38,718 nt of DNA from Synergistes sp. (GCA_017537925.1 JAFYJW010000031.1:1-38718); one strand, 5' to 3'; shown: positions 24,141-32,589, counted from the stretch's first letter. Notes: generated by a model from the letters alone, not told the origin. Program-made: numbers and translations.

Positions 24141-25485
24141 TTTCGATCACCACCGTAGGCGCGGCCACAGACCCGGAGAATGTAAGGTCTGAGCCTAAAG
24201 CCGTTATTTTTTTCATTAAATCAAGCAGATTTGACGCGATAGTAATGCCGCTCACAGGAACTGTAAGCACACCCTTTTCTATACGCAGTCCTTTGGCTCC
24301 GAGCGAGAAATCTCCGCTTACCGAATCGATCGTGTGGAGCCCCATAAATTCCGTTATGTATATTCCGTCGGCAATGCAGCTTTGCAGATCTTCCGGGCTT
24401 TCGCGTCCCGGATCAAGAATCAGGTTATGGGTGCCGACGTCGGGCAGCGAACCCGTCCCCCTGCTGCAGTTGCCGGTAGTTTTTACCCCGTCTTTTGCGG
24501 CGCTCTGCAGATCGTACAGAAAAGCTGCCGCTATGCCGTTTTTTATCAGTTCGGTCCTTTGGGTGGGGACTCCTTCGCAATCCATCGACGCAGTCCCCGG
24601 CTTCCACGGTATGCGCCCGTCGTCTGTGATGCTCACGCATGACGACGCGACATTCTGCCCCAGTTTGCCGCGCAGCATGGAGCGTCCCTTCTGTACATCC
24701 GTAGCGCAGAAGAGACCTCCGATAACACCAACGAGAGCGGCCGCCGCCATCGGCTCTATCATCACGGTATACGCTCCTGTGGCAACGGGAGCTCCGCCCA
24801 GTGCGGATACAGTATCCTTTACTGCGCGTTCCGCTATCTTAACCGTGTCGATCTCGTCCATTCTGAGGGCGCCTTTGCCATACCCGCCCATTTCGGAGAA
24901 TTCTCCCTCTTCCGCCAGCACAAGGACGCTGCAGCTTGCGCTGGAACAGCTCTCCCAGCCTGACAGCCCGTTTGTATTGGCAAAGAACGATTCTCCCCAG
25001 CCGTTTCCATACCCTGCCTCACGCACGGATCTCACACGGGAATCTTTGCCGCGTGCTGTTTCCGTCATCTCAAGGCAGTATCTCATGCGGTCTTCGTGTT
25101 TGATTCCCCGTATCGCAAGATCCTCGACGTCCAGCTCCGGATCGCTGACAAACGGGCCGTCATACAGCATGACGCCTTCTTCCGGTTCCGATGCAAGGGC
25201 ATTGTGAAGACTCCACTCGACCGGCGCGTCGACCGATGCGGCATCAAGACGGCCGCCGCTCGCTATGCCCTGGCGCCCGTCGCTGATTATAGTACGGACG
25301 CCTATGCGGGCCGATACTCCTGACGAACATTCTTCGATCTCTCCGTCAAGGAGAGAAAGGCTGCTTCCGCAGCTCGCGCTGTAAGCCAGGTCTGCGCCGG
25401 ATGCGCCAAGCCGCAGCGCGCGCGAGAGCGCGTGATCCGCGATCGCTTCGATGTCGCTGCGTTTCATAAACGCCGTATCGTTCAC
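24118..25485 (-). CDS. TldE/PmbA-like subunit of a TldD/TldE-type protease
   Basis: This 455-aa protein belongs to the TldD/PmbA family, which in E. coli forms a heterodimer that processes modified peptides such as microcin B17. Visible features are an N-terminal helix-strand region with GADLAYSASCGSSLSLLDGE, a central GAYTVMIEPMAAAALVGVIGG, GLFCATDVQKGRSML, and the C-terminal SGDFSLGAKGLRIEKG. The HExxxH zinc site of TldD is absent, so this is the PmbA/TldE-like partner. No tldD is in the window. The GTG start forms a GTGA overlap with the ltaE stop. No modified-peptide gene is seen nearby, so the substrate is unknown. Confidence 0.9.
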   Translation of the reverse strand: MNDTAFMKRSDIEAIADHALSRALRLGASGADLAYSASCGSSLSLLDGEIEECSSGVSARIGVRTIISDGRQGIASGGRLDAASVDAPVEWSLHNALASEPEEGVMLYDGPFVSDPELDVEDLAIRGIKHEDRMRYCLEMTETARGKDSRVRSVREAGYGNGWGESFFANTNGLSGWESCSSASCSVLVLAEEGEFSEMGGYGKGALRMDEIDTVKIAERAVKDTVSALGGAPVATGAYTVMIEPMAAAALVGVIGGLFCATDVQKGRSMLRGKLGQNVASSCVSITDDGRIPWKPGTASMDCEGVPTQRTELIKNGIAAAFLYDLQSAAKDGVKTTGNCSRGTGSLPDVGTHNLILDPGRESPEDLQSCIADGIYITEFMGLHTIDSVSGDFSLGAKGLRIEKGVLTVPVSGITIASNLLDLMKKITALGSDLTFSGSVAAPTVVIENVVIAGK

Positions 25486-26522
25486 GACGAAAGCACCTCT
25501 GATATTATTTCCGCCGCACGCTCCGCATCATTGCGCGTTACGTCCAGATGCGTCACAAGACGTATGCGCCGCGGGGATATAGCAAGCAGCAGCAGTCCCT
25601 TTTCCCGGCACACGGCCTCAAACTCCGCATCGCTCAGCCTGCAGCCGTGCAGAGAGAAAAAGACCATGTTGGTCATGTTGCGCACTTCCTCTACTTTCAC
25701 ACCGCCTGCCTTCAGCAGTTTTACGATAAGCGCGGCGTTTTCATGATCTTCCGCAAGGCGGTCAATGTTGTGCTTAAGCGCGTACAGCCCTGCCGCGGCC
25801 GCTATGCCCAGCTGTCTCTGGGCGCCTCCTATGCGTTTGCGCCATCTTATCGCTTCGTCTATAAATTCACGGCTGCCGCACAGCATCGACCCCAAAGGCG
25901 CGCCGAGCCCTTTTGAGAGACAGAACTGCACGCTGTCAACTTCTTTCGTATAAACGCTGACGGGGACTCCGTGGCGCACCGCGGCATTGAATATTCTTGC
26001 CCCGTCAAGGTGCACATGGAATCCGAGACGCCTTCCCTGGCGGGAGGCCGCTGCAAATTCTTCCGGAGAAGCCGCAATACCGCCGGCGTAATTATGCGTG
26101 TTTTCCAAAGCAAGCACAGAGGTCCTTGCATGATGCACATCTCCGTCGATGCGCGCGGCACTCGCTATCTCTTCGGGAGACGGTATCCCGCTGCCGTCAG
26201 AGAGCTCATACGGGCAGAGCCCGGCGATCGCGGCAACGCCTCCGACTTCCGAGCATAATATATGAGAGTTTTTCCCGGCAAGGATGCTTTCGCCGTGACG
26301 CCCGGCGGTCAGAAGGGCAAGCAGATTTCCCATCGTTCCGGAACAGGCAAATATCGCCGCCTCCTTGCCCGTTATCTCAGCCGCGTATTCGGAAAGAGCG
26401 TTTGACGAAGGGTCGTCTCCGTATATGTCATCTCCGACTTCAGCGGAAGCTATGACGCGGCGCATCTCGTCAGAAGGCCTTGTCACTGTATCGCTTCTGA
26501 AGTCCATTATTTTATGATCCAT
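25482..26522 (-). CDS. ltaE: Low-specificity L-threonine aldolase
   Basis: This 346-aa PLP enzyme splits threonine or allo-threonine into glycine and acetaldehyde. Family motifs are DFRSDTVTRPSDEMR, VGDDIYGDDPSSNALSEYAA, the substrate-binding GTMGNLLALLT region, VLALENTHNYAGG, FHVHLDGARIFNAAV, and the PLP lysine in FCLSKGLGAPLGS. ATG 26522 is chosen because GGAGG lies 6 nt upstream; an ATG 21 nt earlier would include that site. In this organism the glycine formed could feed glycine reductase (grdA lies about 9 kb away). It is coupled to the PmbA-like gene by a 4-nt overlap. Confidence 0.95.
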   Translation of the reverse strand: MDHKIMDFRSDTVTRPSDEMRRVIASAEVGDDIYGDDPSSNALSEYAAEITGKEAAIFACSGTMGNLLALLTAGRHGESILAGKNSHILCSEVGGVAAIAGLCPYELSDGSGIPSPEEIASAARIDGDVHHARTSVLALENTHNYAGGIAASPEEFAAASRQGRRLGFHVHLDGARIFNAAVRHGVPVSVYTKEVDSVQFCLSKGLGAPLGSMLCGSREFIDEAIRWRKRIGGAQRQLGIAAAAGLYALKHNIDRLAEDHENAALIVKLLKAGGVKVEEVRNMTNMVFFSLHGCRLSDAEFEAVCREKGLLLLAISPRRIRLVTHLDVTRNDAERAAEIISEVLSS

Positions 26523-26559
26523 TTTATCCTCCAGTCCGTTCATATGCTCCGAACACAGT

Positions 26560-27384
26560 TTATTTTATCCCGAGCCTCGCCCACGGCAGGAAATCATCCG
26601 ACACGGGGATGCCCATTGATGTTCCCGGTTTGTTCCCGCCGTGAAAGTCAGATCCCGCCGTTGCAAAAAGACCGAATCTTCTGGCAAGTTCAAGATCTCT
26701 GTATGTCACGTCAGGCGGGTTGGAACCGTATATCGCCTCTATCCCCCACAGCCCGGCCTCCTTCAGCTCAGCTGTCAGAGCGGACAGCCCATCTTCGTCC
26801 AGTCCCGTCTGGTGCGGATGAGCCAGCACGGCAAGACCGCCGGCCGAGCGGACGAGCGATATGCATTCCGCGGCAGAAAGACGTACCCGCGGAACGTAAG
26901 CGGAAGCACCGCGAGCAAGATATTTTGTGAAAGCTCCGCTAATGTCCGACGCATACCCTTTGTCGATCAGCAGCCTTGCTATGTGCGGTCTTGCCACTAC
27001 TTCGCCGCCGGAGTATCTCTCCGCTTCCTCGACGGATACTTCGATTCCCATTTTTCGCAGCTTTTCACAGATCTTAAGGTTGCGCTCCTGCCTGCATCTG
27101 CGTATATAACCAAGCCGTTCCTCCAGCTGCGGGCTGCCTGGGGTTATCCTGTAGCCTAAAATATGAAGCGTGTAAGGCGCTTCCGCTGACAGCTCTATGC
27201 CGCAAAGCCCTGCGATATGCTCTTCAGCGCATGCAGCGGCAAAAGGAGCAAGGCCCGAAGTCGTATCATGATCCGTAAGCGCCGCCATAAAAAGCCCCTG
27301 CTTTTTGGCAAGACGGGCTATCTGCGCAGGCGTGCACGTCCCGTCAGAATATGTGCTGTGGACGTGCATGTCAATTATTATCAT
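26560..27384 (-). CDS. PHP-domain metal-dependent phosphoesterase
   Basis: This 274-aa cytoplasmic enzyme is of the PHP family, whose nearest characterised members hydrolyse 3',5'-nucleoside bisphosphates or short RNAs. The metal-binding residues are in DMHVHSTYSDG (about 5-15), LTDHDTTSG, VVARPHIARLL, VLAHPHQTG and GSDFHGG near the C-terminus. The length is typical. Its start lies 14 nt inside the upstream GAF gene, and ltaE begins 37 nt after its end. The substrate is inferred only from the family. Confidence 0.92.
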   Translation of the reverse strand: MIIIDMHVHSTYSDGTCTPAQIARLAKKQGLFMAALTDHDTTSGLAPFAAACAEEHIAGLCGIELSAEAPYTLHILGYRITPGSPQLEERLGYIRRCRQERNLKICEKLRKMGIEVSVEEAERYSGGEVVARPHIARLLIDKGYASDISGAFTKYLARGASAYVPRVRLSAAECISLVRSAGGLAVLAHPHQTGLDEDGLSALTAELKEAGLWGIEAIYGSNPPDVTYRDLELARRFGLFATAGSDFHGGNKPGTSMGIPVSDDFLPWARLGIK

Positions 27385-28222
27385 CTATGTCCGTTTCCTT
27401 GTCATCATCATCTTCGTACGGCAGGGAGATGCCGCGCAGAAAAAGCTCATGGGCAAGAATCACAGCCGCAAGAGAGAGTTTTGCCGTGTCTCCTTCGCTG
27501 AAAGCGCCGGCTGTGCCCGCCTCCAGCTGAAGCACCCCTAATTTCTCGGCACGTGCGGTAAGAGGAACTGATATCAGAGAACGCGCGTCGCGATCGAGAG
27601 GCTGATCTCTTCCGGTGACAATCTTTGATATCCTCATGCTCTTGCCCGAACCGTATACCTTCCATGGCACGCCGCCGCTTTTCCTTAAGGCGCGCTCCGG
27701 CAGATCGAAATGCTTCGGCAGATAGAGCTCTCCGTTTATGTCGGCAAGTATGATAAAGACCGCGGCCTCAGGCGCCATCTCCTGCAGGGAACGCCAGGCG
27801 CTTTCTATCATCGGGGTAAACCCCTCAGTCTGCGCCAGAATCGCGGCAAATGAATCCAGCACCGGGATGAGCCTGTCATAACGGTCACGGAAGTACAGAA
27901 GGTACGCGCTGATAACAAAAAACAGCGCAAAGACCGACAACACTTCCGTCCAGCTGAATACGCCGGCTGCGGCCGCTGCCACCGCAGCTGCCGCGCAGAT
28001 CACAAGGTTTGTTTTATAAGGCCAGCGCCCAAACTCGTTGAGACCTATAAAAGCCGCCACAAGAGCGGCGGCGAAGAGCGCAAAGACGCCGAATACACAG
28101 CTTATGCCCGTTCCCGCGGCCATAAGAGCTATCATAATGACCGAAGCCCAGAATCTGCGCGGGCGGAAGATCACCCTGAGAGATCCCTTACCATTTTTCA
28201 AAGCGCAGTTCGTCTCCTTCAA
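27371..28222 (-). CDS. Membrane protein with C-terminal GAF-like domain
   Basis: This 283-aa protein has several N-terminal TM helices (about 26-125, Ala/Val-rich, including CVFGVFALFAAALVAAFIGL). They are followed by a cytoplasmic domain of about 150 residues with a GAF-like layout: RYDRLIPVLDSFAAIL, a beta stretch AAVFIILADINGELYL, and SLISVPLTARAEKLGVLQLE near its end. The C-terminal tail is Asp-rich. No kinase, cyclase or response domain is attached, so what it signals to is unknown. It overlaps the genes on both sides (35 nt and 14 nt), which places it firmly in the operon. Confidence 0.78.
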   Translation of the reverse strand: MKETNCALKNGKGSLRVIFRPRRFWASVIMIALMAAGTGISCVFGVFALFAAALVAAFIGLNEFGRWPYKTNLVICAAAAVAAAAAGVFSWTEVLSVFALFFVISAYLLYFRDRYDRLIPVLDSFAAILAQTEGFTPMIESAWRSLQEMAPEAAVFIILADINGELYLPKHFDLPERALRKSGGVPWKVYGSGKSMRISKIVTGRDQPLDRDARSLISVPLTARAEKLGVLQLEAGTAGAFSEGDTAKLSLAAVILAHELFLRGISLPYEDDDDKETDIDDNN

Positions 28223-28760
28223 GAGTCATTATTCTTATGCCGTCATAATCGATCACGGCGGCGCTTTCGGGGTCGCGTCCCTTGGGGATCGTGGTGGAGC
28301 CCGGGTTCAAAAATATCGTCCTTTCTTCGCGGAAAACAGAGCATACATGGGTATGACCTGAGATCGCAAGGTCGACGTTGCTGCGCAGCGCCATGGCTCT
28401 CAGCAGCGGGAAGTTGTCGCCGTGCATCATGAGTATCCTGCGGCCGTTCCAAAGAAGCGACACACAGCTGTGTATCTCCGGTTCCAGCACCATGGCGTCT
28501 ACCGCCGCGTCGCAGTTTCCCTGCGCTATGATTACGCGCCCGCCGTGTTTGTGGAATATGTTTATATCATCGGCAAGATCCGCAGGCGTATAGCCGCCCG
28601 GTATCGCGTTGCGCGGTCCGTGGTAAAGAACGTCGCCTGCATGCAGCACAGTCTTCACTCCGGGGCCGAAAAGGGCCAAAGCTTTGCGCCACGCGCAGCA
28701 GCTTCCGTGCGTGTCAGAAAGGATCCCTATTTTTTTATCGTTTATCGTTTCCGCAAACAT
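28188..28760 (-). CDS. YfcE/MJ0936-type phosphodiesterase (calcineurin-like)
   Basis: This small cytoplasmic metallophosphoesterase shows all metal-binding motifs: KIGILSDTHG, VLHAGDVLYHGP, IIAQGNCD, ILMMHGDNFP and LAISGHTHVC, then FLNPGSTTIPKG. It has 190 aa from ATG 28760, preceded by GAGGTG at 10 nt; a GTG at 28778 is possible but sits in that site. It is the first gene of the long minus-strand operon. The 90-nt gap to the divergent gene holds AT-rich sequence with a TATAAT (28803-28808, plus) and no clear -35. The substrate is unknown; YfcE itself acts on model phosphodiesters. Confidence 0.93.
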   Translation of the reverse strand: MFAETINDKKIGILSDTHGSCCAWRKALALFGPGVKTVLHAGDVLYHGPRNAIPGGYTPADLADDINIFHKHGGRVIIAQGNCDAAVDAMVLEPEIHSCVSLLWNGRRILMMHGDNFPLLRAMALRSNVDLAISGHTHVCSVFREERTIFLNPGSTTIPKGRDPESAAVIDYDGIRIMTLEGDELRFEKW

Positions 28761-28850
28761 AAAGCTGCGGCACCTCACTCTCGAAAAATTTACATTTTAT
28801 ATTATAATTCAGAGCAGCAGTAAAGATAAACAGTCAAGGAGGCAAATCCG

Positions 28851-29216
28851 ATGAATATAGATATAAAAAATCTTCCGGATCAGAATATGTTTCAGTTGGT
28901 TAAGTCTCTGGAGCTCGTTTCAGCGCGCGTTTTGGACTCGGTCATCAGGGCAGGGCAGCTTGCGTCTTCCGCCACACCGGAGATGCAGACGCTTTTCGAA
29001 CAGTGGACGGAATGCATAGGAGGAGCGATCGCGGACGCAGCTGAAAAAGAGGGCGCGATCCTACCGGAGAAGCTGGCGCAGGAGATAGGCGTGACGCCGG
29101 CTACCGTGATCTCTCTTGCGCTTGCGCTGCACCGCATGGGAAAGATAAAGATAACCGAGATAAAGGCGTCTCCTTCAGACGGCGCCAATACAGAGATATG
29201 CGGCTGTCTTAAATAG
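28851..29216 (+). CDS. Small protein with possible winged-helix segment, upstream of sufCB
   Basis: I do not recognise this 121-aa protein. It has no signal peptide or TM helix. The N-terminal 70 residues look helical. Residues about 70-107 (LPEKLAQEIGVTPATVISLALALHRMGKIKI) have the helix-turn-helix then beta-wing layout of small DNA-binding domains. The C-terminus carries a Cys pair (EICGCLK), and one Cys lies near residue 55. The ribosome-binding site is excellent (AAGGAGG, 8 nt). It stands 87 nt before sufC in the same direction, so a cluster-sensing regulator of sufCB is conceivable, but that is inference. Confidence 0.75.
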   Translation: MNIDIKNLPDQNMFQLVKSLELVSARVLDSVIRAGQLASSATPEMQTLFEQWTECIGGAIADAAEKEGAILPEKLAQEIGVTPATVISLALALHRMGKIKITEIKASPSDGANTEICGCLK

Positions 29217-29303
29217 CTCCTTTAATTATCTCTGATAAAGCTATATACTTTCTGCCGTGCGAGAGGGCATATTTTGATTCTGTTCAGGGGGAAGGGTTTA
29301 ATA

Positions 29304-30104
29304 ATGGCAGAGGAAAAACTGCTCGAATTAAAGGATCTGCACGTCTCAGTGGACGGGCGCGAGGTCCTTAAGGGCGTTTCTTTATCCGTAAACGCCGGGG
29401 AGATACACGCGCTTTTCGGTCCCAACGGCTCAGGCAAGACGACGCTGCTGAACACCGTGATAGGTTTTTCACGGTACAAAGTAACCGGAGGGTCTATCTC
29501 GTTCAAGGGGCAGGATATCACAGAGGCGACTATAGACGAACGGGCCCGTATGGGAATAGGCATATCATTCCAGAGACCTCCGACCGTAAAAGGCGTCACG
29601 CTCAGAGCTCTTGCGTCTCTCGGCAGAGAAGGCCTGTCCATGGAAGAGCTGGAAAGAGATGCCGCAAACCTTGACGCAGCGGAGTTTCTTGACAGAGACA
29701 TCAATGCGGGACTGTCAGGCGGAGAGATGAAACGCACAGAGATGCTGCAGATAATCCTCCAGCAGCCGGATCTGGTCTGCCTCGACGAACCCGAATCCGG
29801 AGTCGACCTGGAGAATATGGCCCTTATAGGACGCGCAGCGCGCATAGCGCTCGGCCGTGAGGAAGCCGGCGGCGGCCAGTGCACCCGTTTGAAAAAGAGT
29901 CTGCGCAGCGGCTACAGGGCGGGACTTGTGATCACACATACCGGCCAGATAATGGACCATATCTATGTCGACAGGGGACATGTGCTGATGAACGGAGAGA
30001 TAGTCTGCTCGGGCAACGCACAGGAGCTGCTCGGCGAGATTCGCAGCCACGGCTACACGGAGTGCTTCCGCTGCGCCGGCTGTGACAGGAGGAACTTAAA
30101 ATGA
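29304..30104 (+). CDS. sufC: Fe-S cluster assembly ATPase SufC (SmsC-like)
   Basis: This 266-aa ABC-type ATPase powers Fe-S cluster assembly with SufB. Motifs are Walker A GPNGSGKTT, the Q-loop at SFQRPP, the signature LSGGEMKR, Walker B DLVCLDEPESGVDL and the H-loop VITHTG. Compared with a standard SufC, it has an insertion (about REEAGGGQCTRLKKSLRSGY) between the D- and H-loops and a C-terminal tail with three Cys (ECFRCAGC). ATG 29304 is chosen because GGGGAAGGG precedes it by 7 nt; an earlier TTG-type start would lie in that site. It overlaps sufB by 4 nt. No sufS, sufU, sufE or second sufD-like gene follows. Confidence 0.93.
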   Translation: MAEEKLLELKDLHVSVDGREVLKGVSLSVNAGEIHALFGPNGSGKTTLLNTVIGFSRYKVTGGSISFKGQDITEATIDERARMGIGISFQRPPTVKGVTLRALASLGREGLSMEELERDAANLDAAEFLDRDINAGLSGGEMKRTEMLQIILQQPDLVCLDEPESGVDLENMALIGRAARIALGREEAGGGQCTRLKKSLRSGYRAGLVITHTGQIMDHIYVDRGHVLMNGEIVCSGNAQELLGEIRSHGYTECFRCAGCDRRNLK

Positions 30105-31273
30105 ACGAATACCGCGTCGAAGAGCACATCGGCGATTTTTCAAGCGAAGCCCCGCATCATGACGAAATAAAAGACCTCTCCGCGCTTGCTGACGCAGACA
30201 GAGAAAAGCTGCTGCGGGCCGGTATAGACAAAGAGCAGCCTGCCGCCGGCACGTTCGTTCACTCGGACCATAACACGGTGTACTGCAACTCGCGTCTCAA
30301 GGGAGTAGAACTTGCCCCGATATCATACGCTCTTTTCAAACACGATTGGCTCAAGGATTACTATTGGAAGATAATGGACCGGGACAAAGACGTATTTACC
30401 GAGCTTGCCGCAGGGCGCAAAGAAGGCGGGTACTATATACGCAGCGAAAAGGGCGCAAAGGTAAATTACCCGGTACAGGCCTGCATGTATCTCGAAACAA
30501 ACGCCCTTGCCCAGGATGTCCACAACATCGTCATAGCCGAAGAAGGCTCCGAACTCAACATAATATCCGGATGCGCGTCCGGGCCGAACGTCCGCTCCGG
30601 GCTGCATGTAGGCGTATCGGAAATGTACGTCAAAAAAGGAGCCACGCTGTCGTTCACGATGGTGCACGACTGGGCCGAAGAGATGGCTGTGCGCCCGCGC
30701 ACGACGGTGGTCGTGGAAGAAGGGGGACGCTACATATCGAATTATGTCTGTCTGAAACCCGCAAAAGATCTGCAGATGTATCCTACGGTATATCTTAACG
30801 GTCCGGGCGCCGCGGCGACATTCAACACAGTGCTGATGGCAGGTCCCGGTTCCAGGATGGATACCGGTTCGCGCGTATATCTGCGCGGAGAAGGGACGCG
30901 CGCCGAGATAGTATCCCGCTCCGTGTCGACTGGAGGCACGATATATGCGCGCGGACACCTGATAGGAGAAGCATCCGGCGTAAAAGCTCATCTTGAATGC
31001 AACGGTCTGCTGCTTTCGGACAAAGGGGTAATTCTTGCGGTGCCGGAACTTGAGGCGCGGCACAGGAATCTTGAGATGTCTCACGAAGCGGCGGTAGGCA
31101 AGATCAACCAGGAGGAAACGGAATACCTTATGGCGCGCGGCCTTTCCGAAGCAAAGGCGCAGTCGCTGATAGTAAAGGGGTTCCTTTCACTTGACATCAT
31201 AGGGCTGCCCGACGCGCTGAAAGGCGACATAGACAAAATAATAGAAGAATCCACAGCCGCGGGGGCGATGTAA
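30101..31273 (+). CDS. sufB: Fe-S cluster assembly scaffold SufB/SufD family (SmsB-like)
   Basis: This 390-aa protein is the scaffold partner of SufC. The C-terminal two-thirds form the SufBD beta-helix: ALAQDVHNIVIAEEGSELNI, then GLHVGVSEMYVKKGATLSF, IYARGHLIGEASGVKAHLEC and PELEARHRNLEMSHEAAVGK, which includes the conserved SHEA region, then SEAKAQSLIVKGFL. With only one SufBD-type gene beside sufC, this matches the minimal two-gene SufBC (SMS) systems described in anaerobes and archaea. Start ATG overlaps the sufC stop (ATGA). A clear terminator follows. Confidence 0.94.
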   Translation: MNEYRVEEHIGDFSSEAPHHDEIKDLSALADADREKLLRAGIDKEQPAAGTFVHSDHNTVYCNSRLKGVELAPISYALFKHDWLKDYYWKIMDRDKDVFTELAAGRKEGGYYIRSEKGAKVNYPVQACMYLETNALAQDVHNIVIAEEGSELNIISGCASGPNVRSGLHVGVSEMYVKKGATLSFTMVHDWAEEMAVRPRTTVVVEEGGRYISNYVCLKPAKDLQMYPTVYLNGPGAAATFNTVLMAGPGSRMDTGSRVYLRGEGTRAEIVSRSVSTGGTIYARGHLIGEASGVKAHLECNGLLLSDKGVILAVPELEARHRNLEMSHEAAVGKINQEETEYLMARGLSEAKAQSLIVKGFLSLDIIGLPDALKGDIDKIIEESTAAGAM

Positions 31274-31334
31274 AAACCGGCAGGAAGATACAGTTGCCGC
31301 CGGCTGACAGGACCGTCATTGGTCAGGACAAACC

Positions 31335-31366
31335 AAAAACCGCCGTAATGGCGGTTTTTATTTTTA
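31335..31366 (+). terminator. Terminator of sufCB
   Basis: A 10-bp stem AAAAACCGCC / GGCGGTTTTT with loop GTAAT (31335-31359) is followed by ATTTTTATT, 61 nt past the sufB stop. Confidence 0.88.
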
Positions 31367-31382
31367 TTCTGCCGTTTTTGGC

Positions 31383-31411
31383 TTGACCTCACATCTTTAA
31401 AAGACTAAACT
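31383..31411 (+). promoter_or_regulatory. Probable promoter of the corA leader
   Basis: TTGACC (31383-31388) and TAAACT (31406-31411) are 17 nt apart, directly after the sufB terminator. The transcript would begin near 31418 and have a leader of about 160 nt before corA. Confidence 0.55.
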
Positions 31412-31467
31412 TTTAAGTTGTAAGCGAACTCAAATTCGGGCGCCATGCCCGGGGAAGGAGATCATTT

Positions 31468-31527
31468 ATGGACGCAAGCGGCCCCAGTCCTGAACAAACT
31501 GGACCATATAATTTATCTTTCCGCTGA
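31468..31527 (+). CDS. Candidate leader peptide of corA (19 aa)
   Basis: A short reading frame with a strong ribosome-binding site (GGAAGGAG, 7 nt before ATG) encodes MDASGPSPEQTGPYNLSFR and stops 53 nt before corA. It has three prolines and acidic residues at positions 2 and 9. In enteric bacteria the short proline- and acid-containing MgtL peptide upstream of mgtA couples low magnesium to ribosome behaviour; the layout here is similar, but the peptide sequence is unrelated by eye. It could also be a chance ORF. Confidence 0.55.
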   Translation: MDASGPSPEQTGPYNLSFR

Positions 31528-31538
31528 CGTTCGCCGGC

Positions 31539-31576
31539 TTTCCCTGCCCGCGGACATGATGCGGGCACGGGGGAAA
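31539..31576 (+). promoter_or_regulatory. Hairpin sequestering the corA ribosome-binding site
   Basis: TGCCCGC (31545-31551) pairs with GCGGGCA (31561-31567), and after a bulge TTTCCC (31539-31544) pairs with GGGAAA (31571-31576). The 3' arm contains the GGGGG ribosome-binding site of corA, so the folded leader should block translation. Its 5' arm begins 12 nt after the leader-peptide stop, so a ribosome paused near the end of that ORF would disturb the hairpin. Another small stem, CGGGC/GCCCG (31437-31451), lies before the leader ORF. Confidence 0.65.
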
Positions 31577-31580
31577 TTCT

Positions 31581-32537
31581 ATGCTGAAAATCACAAAAAC
31601 AACAGATGCGCGGCTCGTTGAGCTTTCTCCGGGAAATATAGAAGCGGGCGCATGGATCAGTCTTGTGCACCCGACCACCGAAGAACTCTCCGAAGCCGAG
31701 AGGATAACAGGGGCTCCGCAGGATTTCATCCGCTCCGCGATGGACCCTGAAGAATCTTCGCGCATCGAGATAGAGGAAAACCATATACTTGTCCTCATCA
31801 ACGTTCCTCTGAACCGGGACCCGAACGACTATTCGTATGATACGATACCGCTCGGTATAATAATCACTCCGGAATATTTCGTCACGATATGCCAGGAGTA
31901 CAACGACATAATCCAGAATTTTTCGGAGTCGCGCTTCCGCTACTTCTGCACCTATAAGCGGACCCGCCTGCTCTTTCAGATACTTTACCGTTCGGCGATG
32001 CTCTTTCTGAAAGATCTGCGCCAGATGACACGCCGCTCTGATCAGATAGAACAGGACCTGCGCAAGTCGATGAAAAACGCCGAGCTATTTCAGCTGCTCG
32101 ATCTTCAGAAGGGGCTTACCTACTATTCAATGTCGCTGCGCTCCAACAAGGTCGTTGTGGAACGCCTGCTCAGGCTCTGCTCCAATTCGCAGGTCAGCCA
32201 TCTGATAAAATTCCGCGAAGAGGACGACGACCTTCTGGATGACGTGCGCGTAGAATACGATCAGGCAATAGAGATGGCTCAGATACAGACGGACGTCCTT
32301 GCCGGGATGATGGATGCGTTCGCCTCCGTAATATCGAACAATCTGAACATCGTAATGAAATTCCTCGCGTCGATAACGATAGTTATGGCCATGCCCACGA
32401 TGGTCGCAAGCTTCTTCGGGATGAACGTACCTGTCCCGTGGGAGACGCATTCAATGGGATTTGCCATCGTATGCCTGCTCGCATTCGTTATCACGGCGGC
32501 AACGACCTGGGTGCTCTGGAAAAAACGGCTCTTTTAA
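31581..32537 (+). CDS. corA: CorA-family magnesium transporter
   Basis: This 318-aa pentameric channel-type transporter moves magnesium (possibly cobalt or nickel). It has a large N-terminal cytoplasmic domain (1 to about 250) with the long helices typical of CorA, and two C-terminal TM helices. The family pore signature appears as FFGMNVPVP at the end of TM1, where most CorA proteins have YGMNF; the GMN is intact. The length is normal. Expression is probably controlled by the leader ORF and hairpin just upstream. It is the only gene after that leader and ends at a bidirectional hairpin. Confidence 0.95.
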   Translation: MLKITKTTDARLVELSPGNIEAGAWISLVHPTTEELSEAERITGAPQDFIRSAMDPEESSRIEIEENHILVLINVPLNRDPNDYSYDTIPLGIIITPEYFVTICQEYNDIIQNFSESRFRYFCTYKRTRLLFQILYRSAMLFLKDLRQMTRRSDQIEQDLRKSMKNAELFQLLDLQKGLTYYSMSLRSNKVVVERLLRLCSNSQVSHLIKFREEDDDLLDDVRVEYDQAIEMAQIQTDVLAGMMDAFASVISNNLNIVMKFLASITIVMAMPTMVASFFGMNVPVPWETHSMGFAIVCLLAFVITAATTWVLWKKRLF

Positions 32538-32589
32538 CGGCGTTTTCCGGTCGTCTGCGCCGCGCGGCAAAAGCTGCCGAATAAATAAA

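Noticed and set aside
31418-31580. Known magnesium (M-box) or manganese riboswitch before corA
   Set aside because: No conserved M-box or yybP-ykoY segments were recognised; a covariance search would be decisive.
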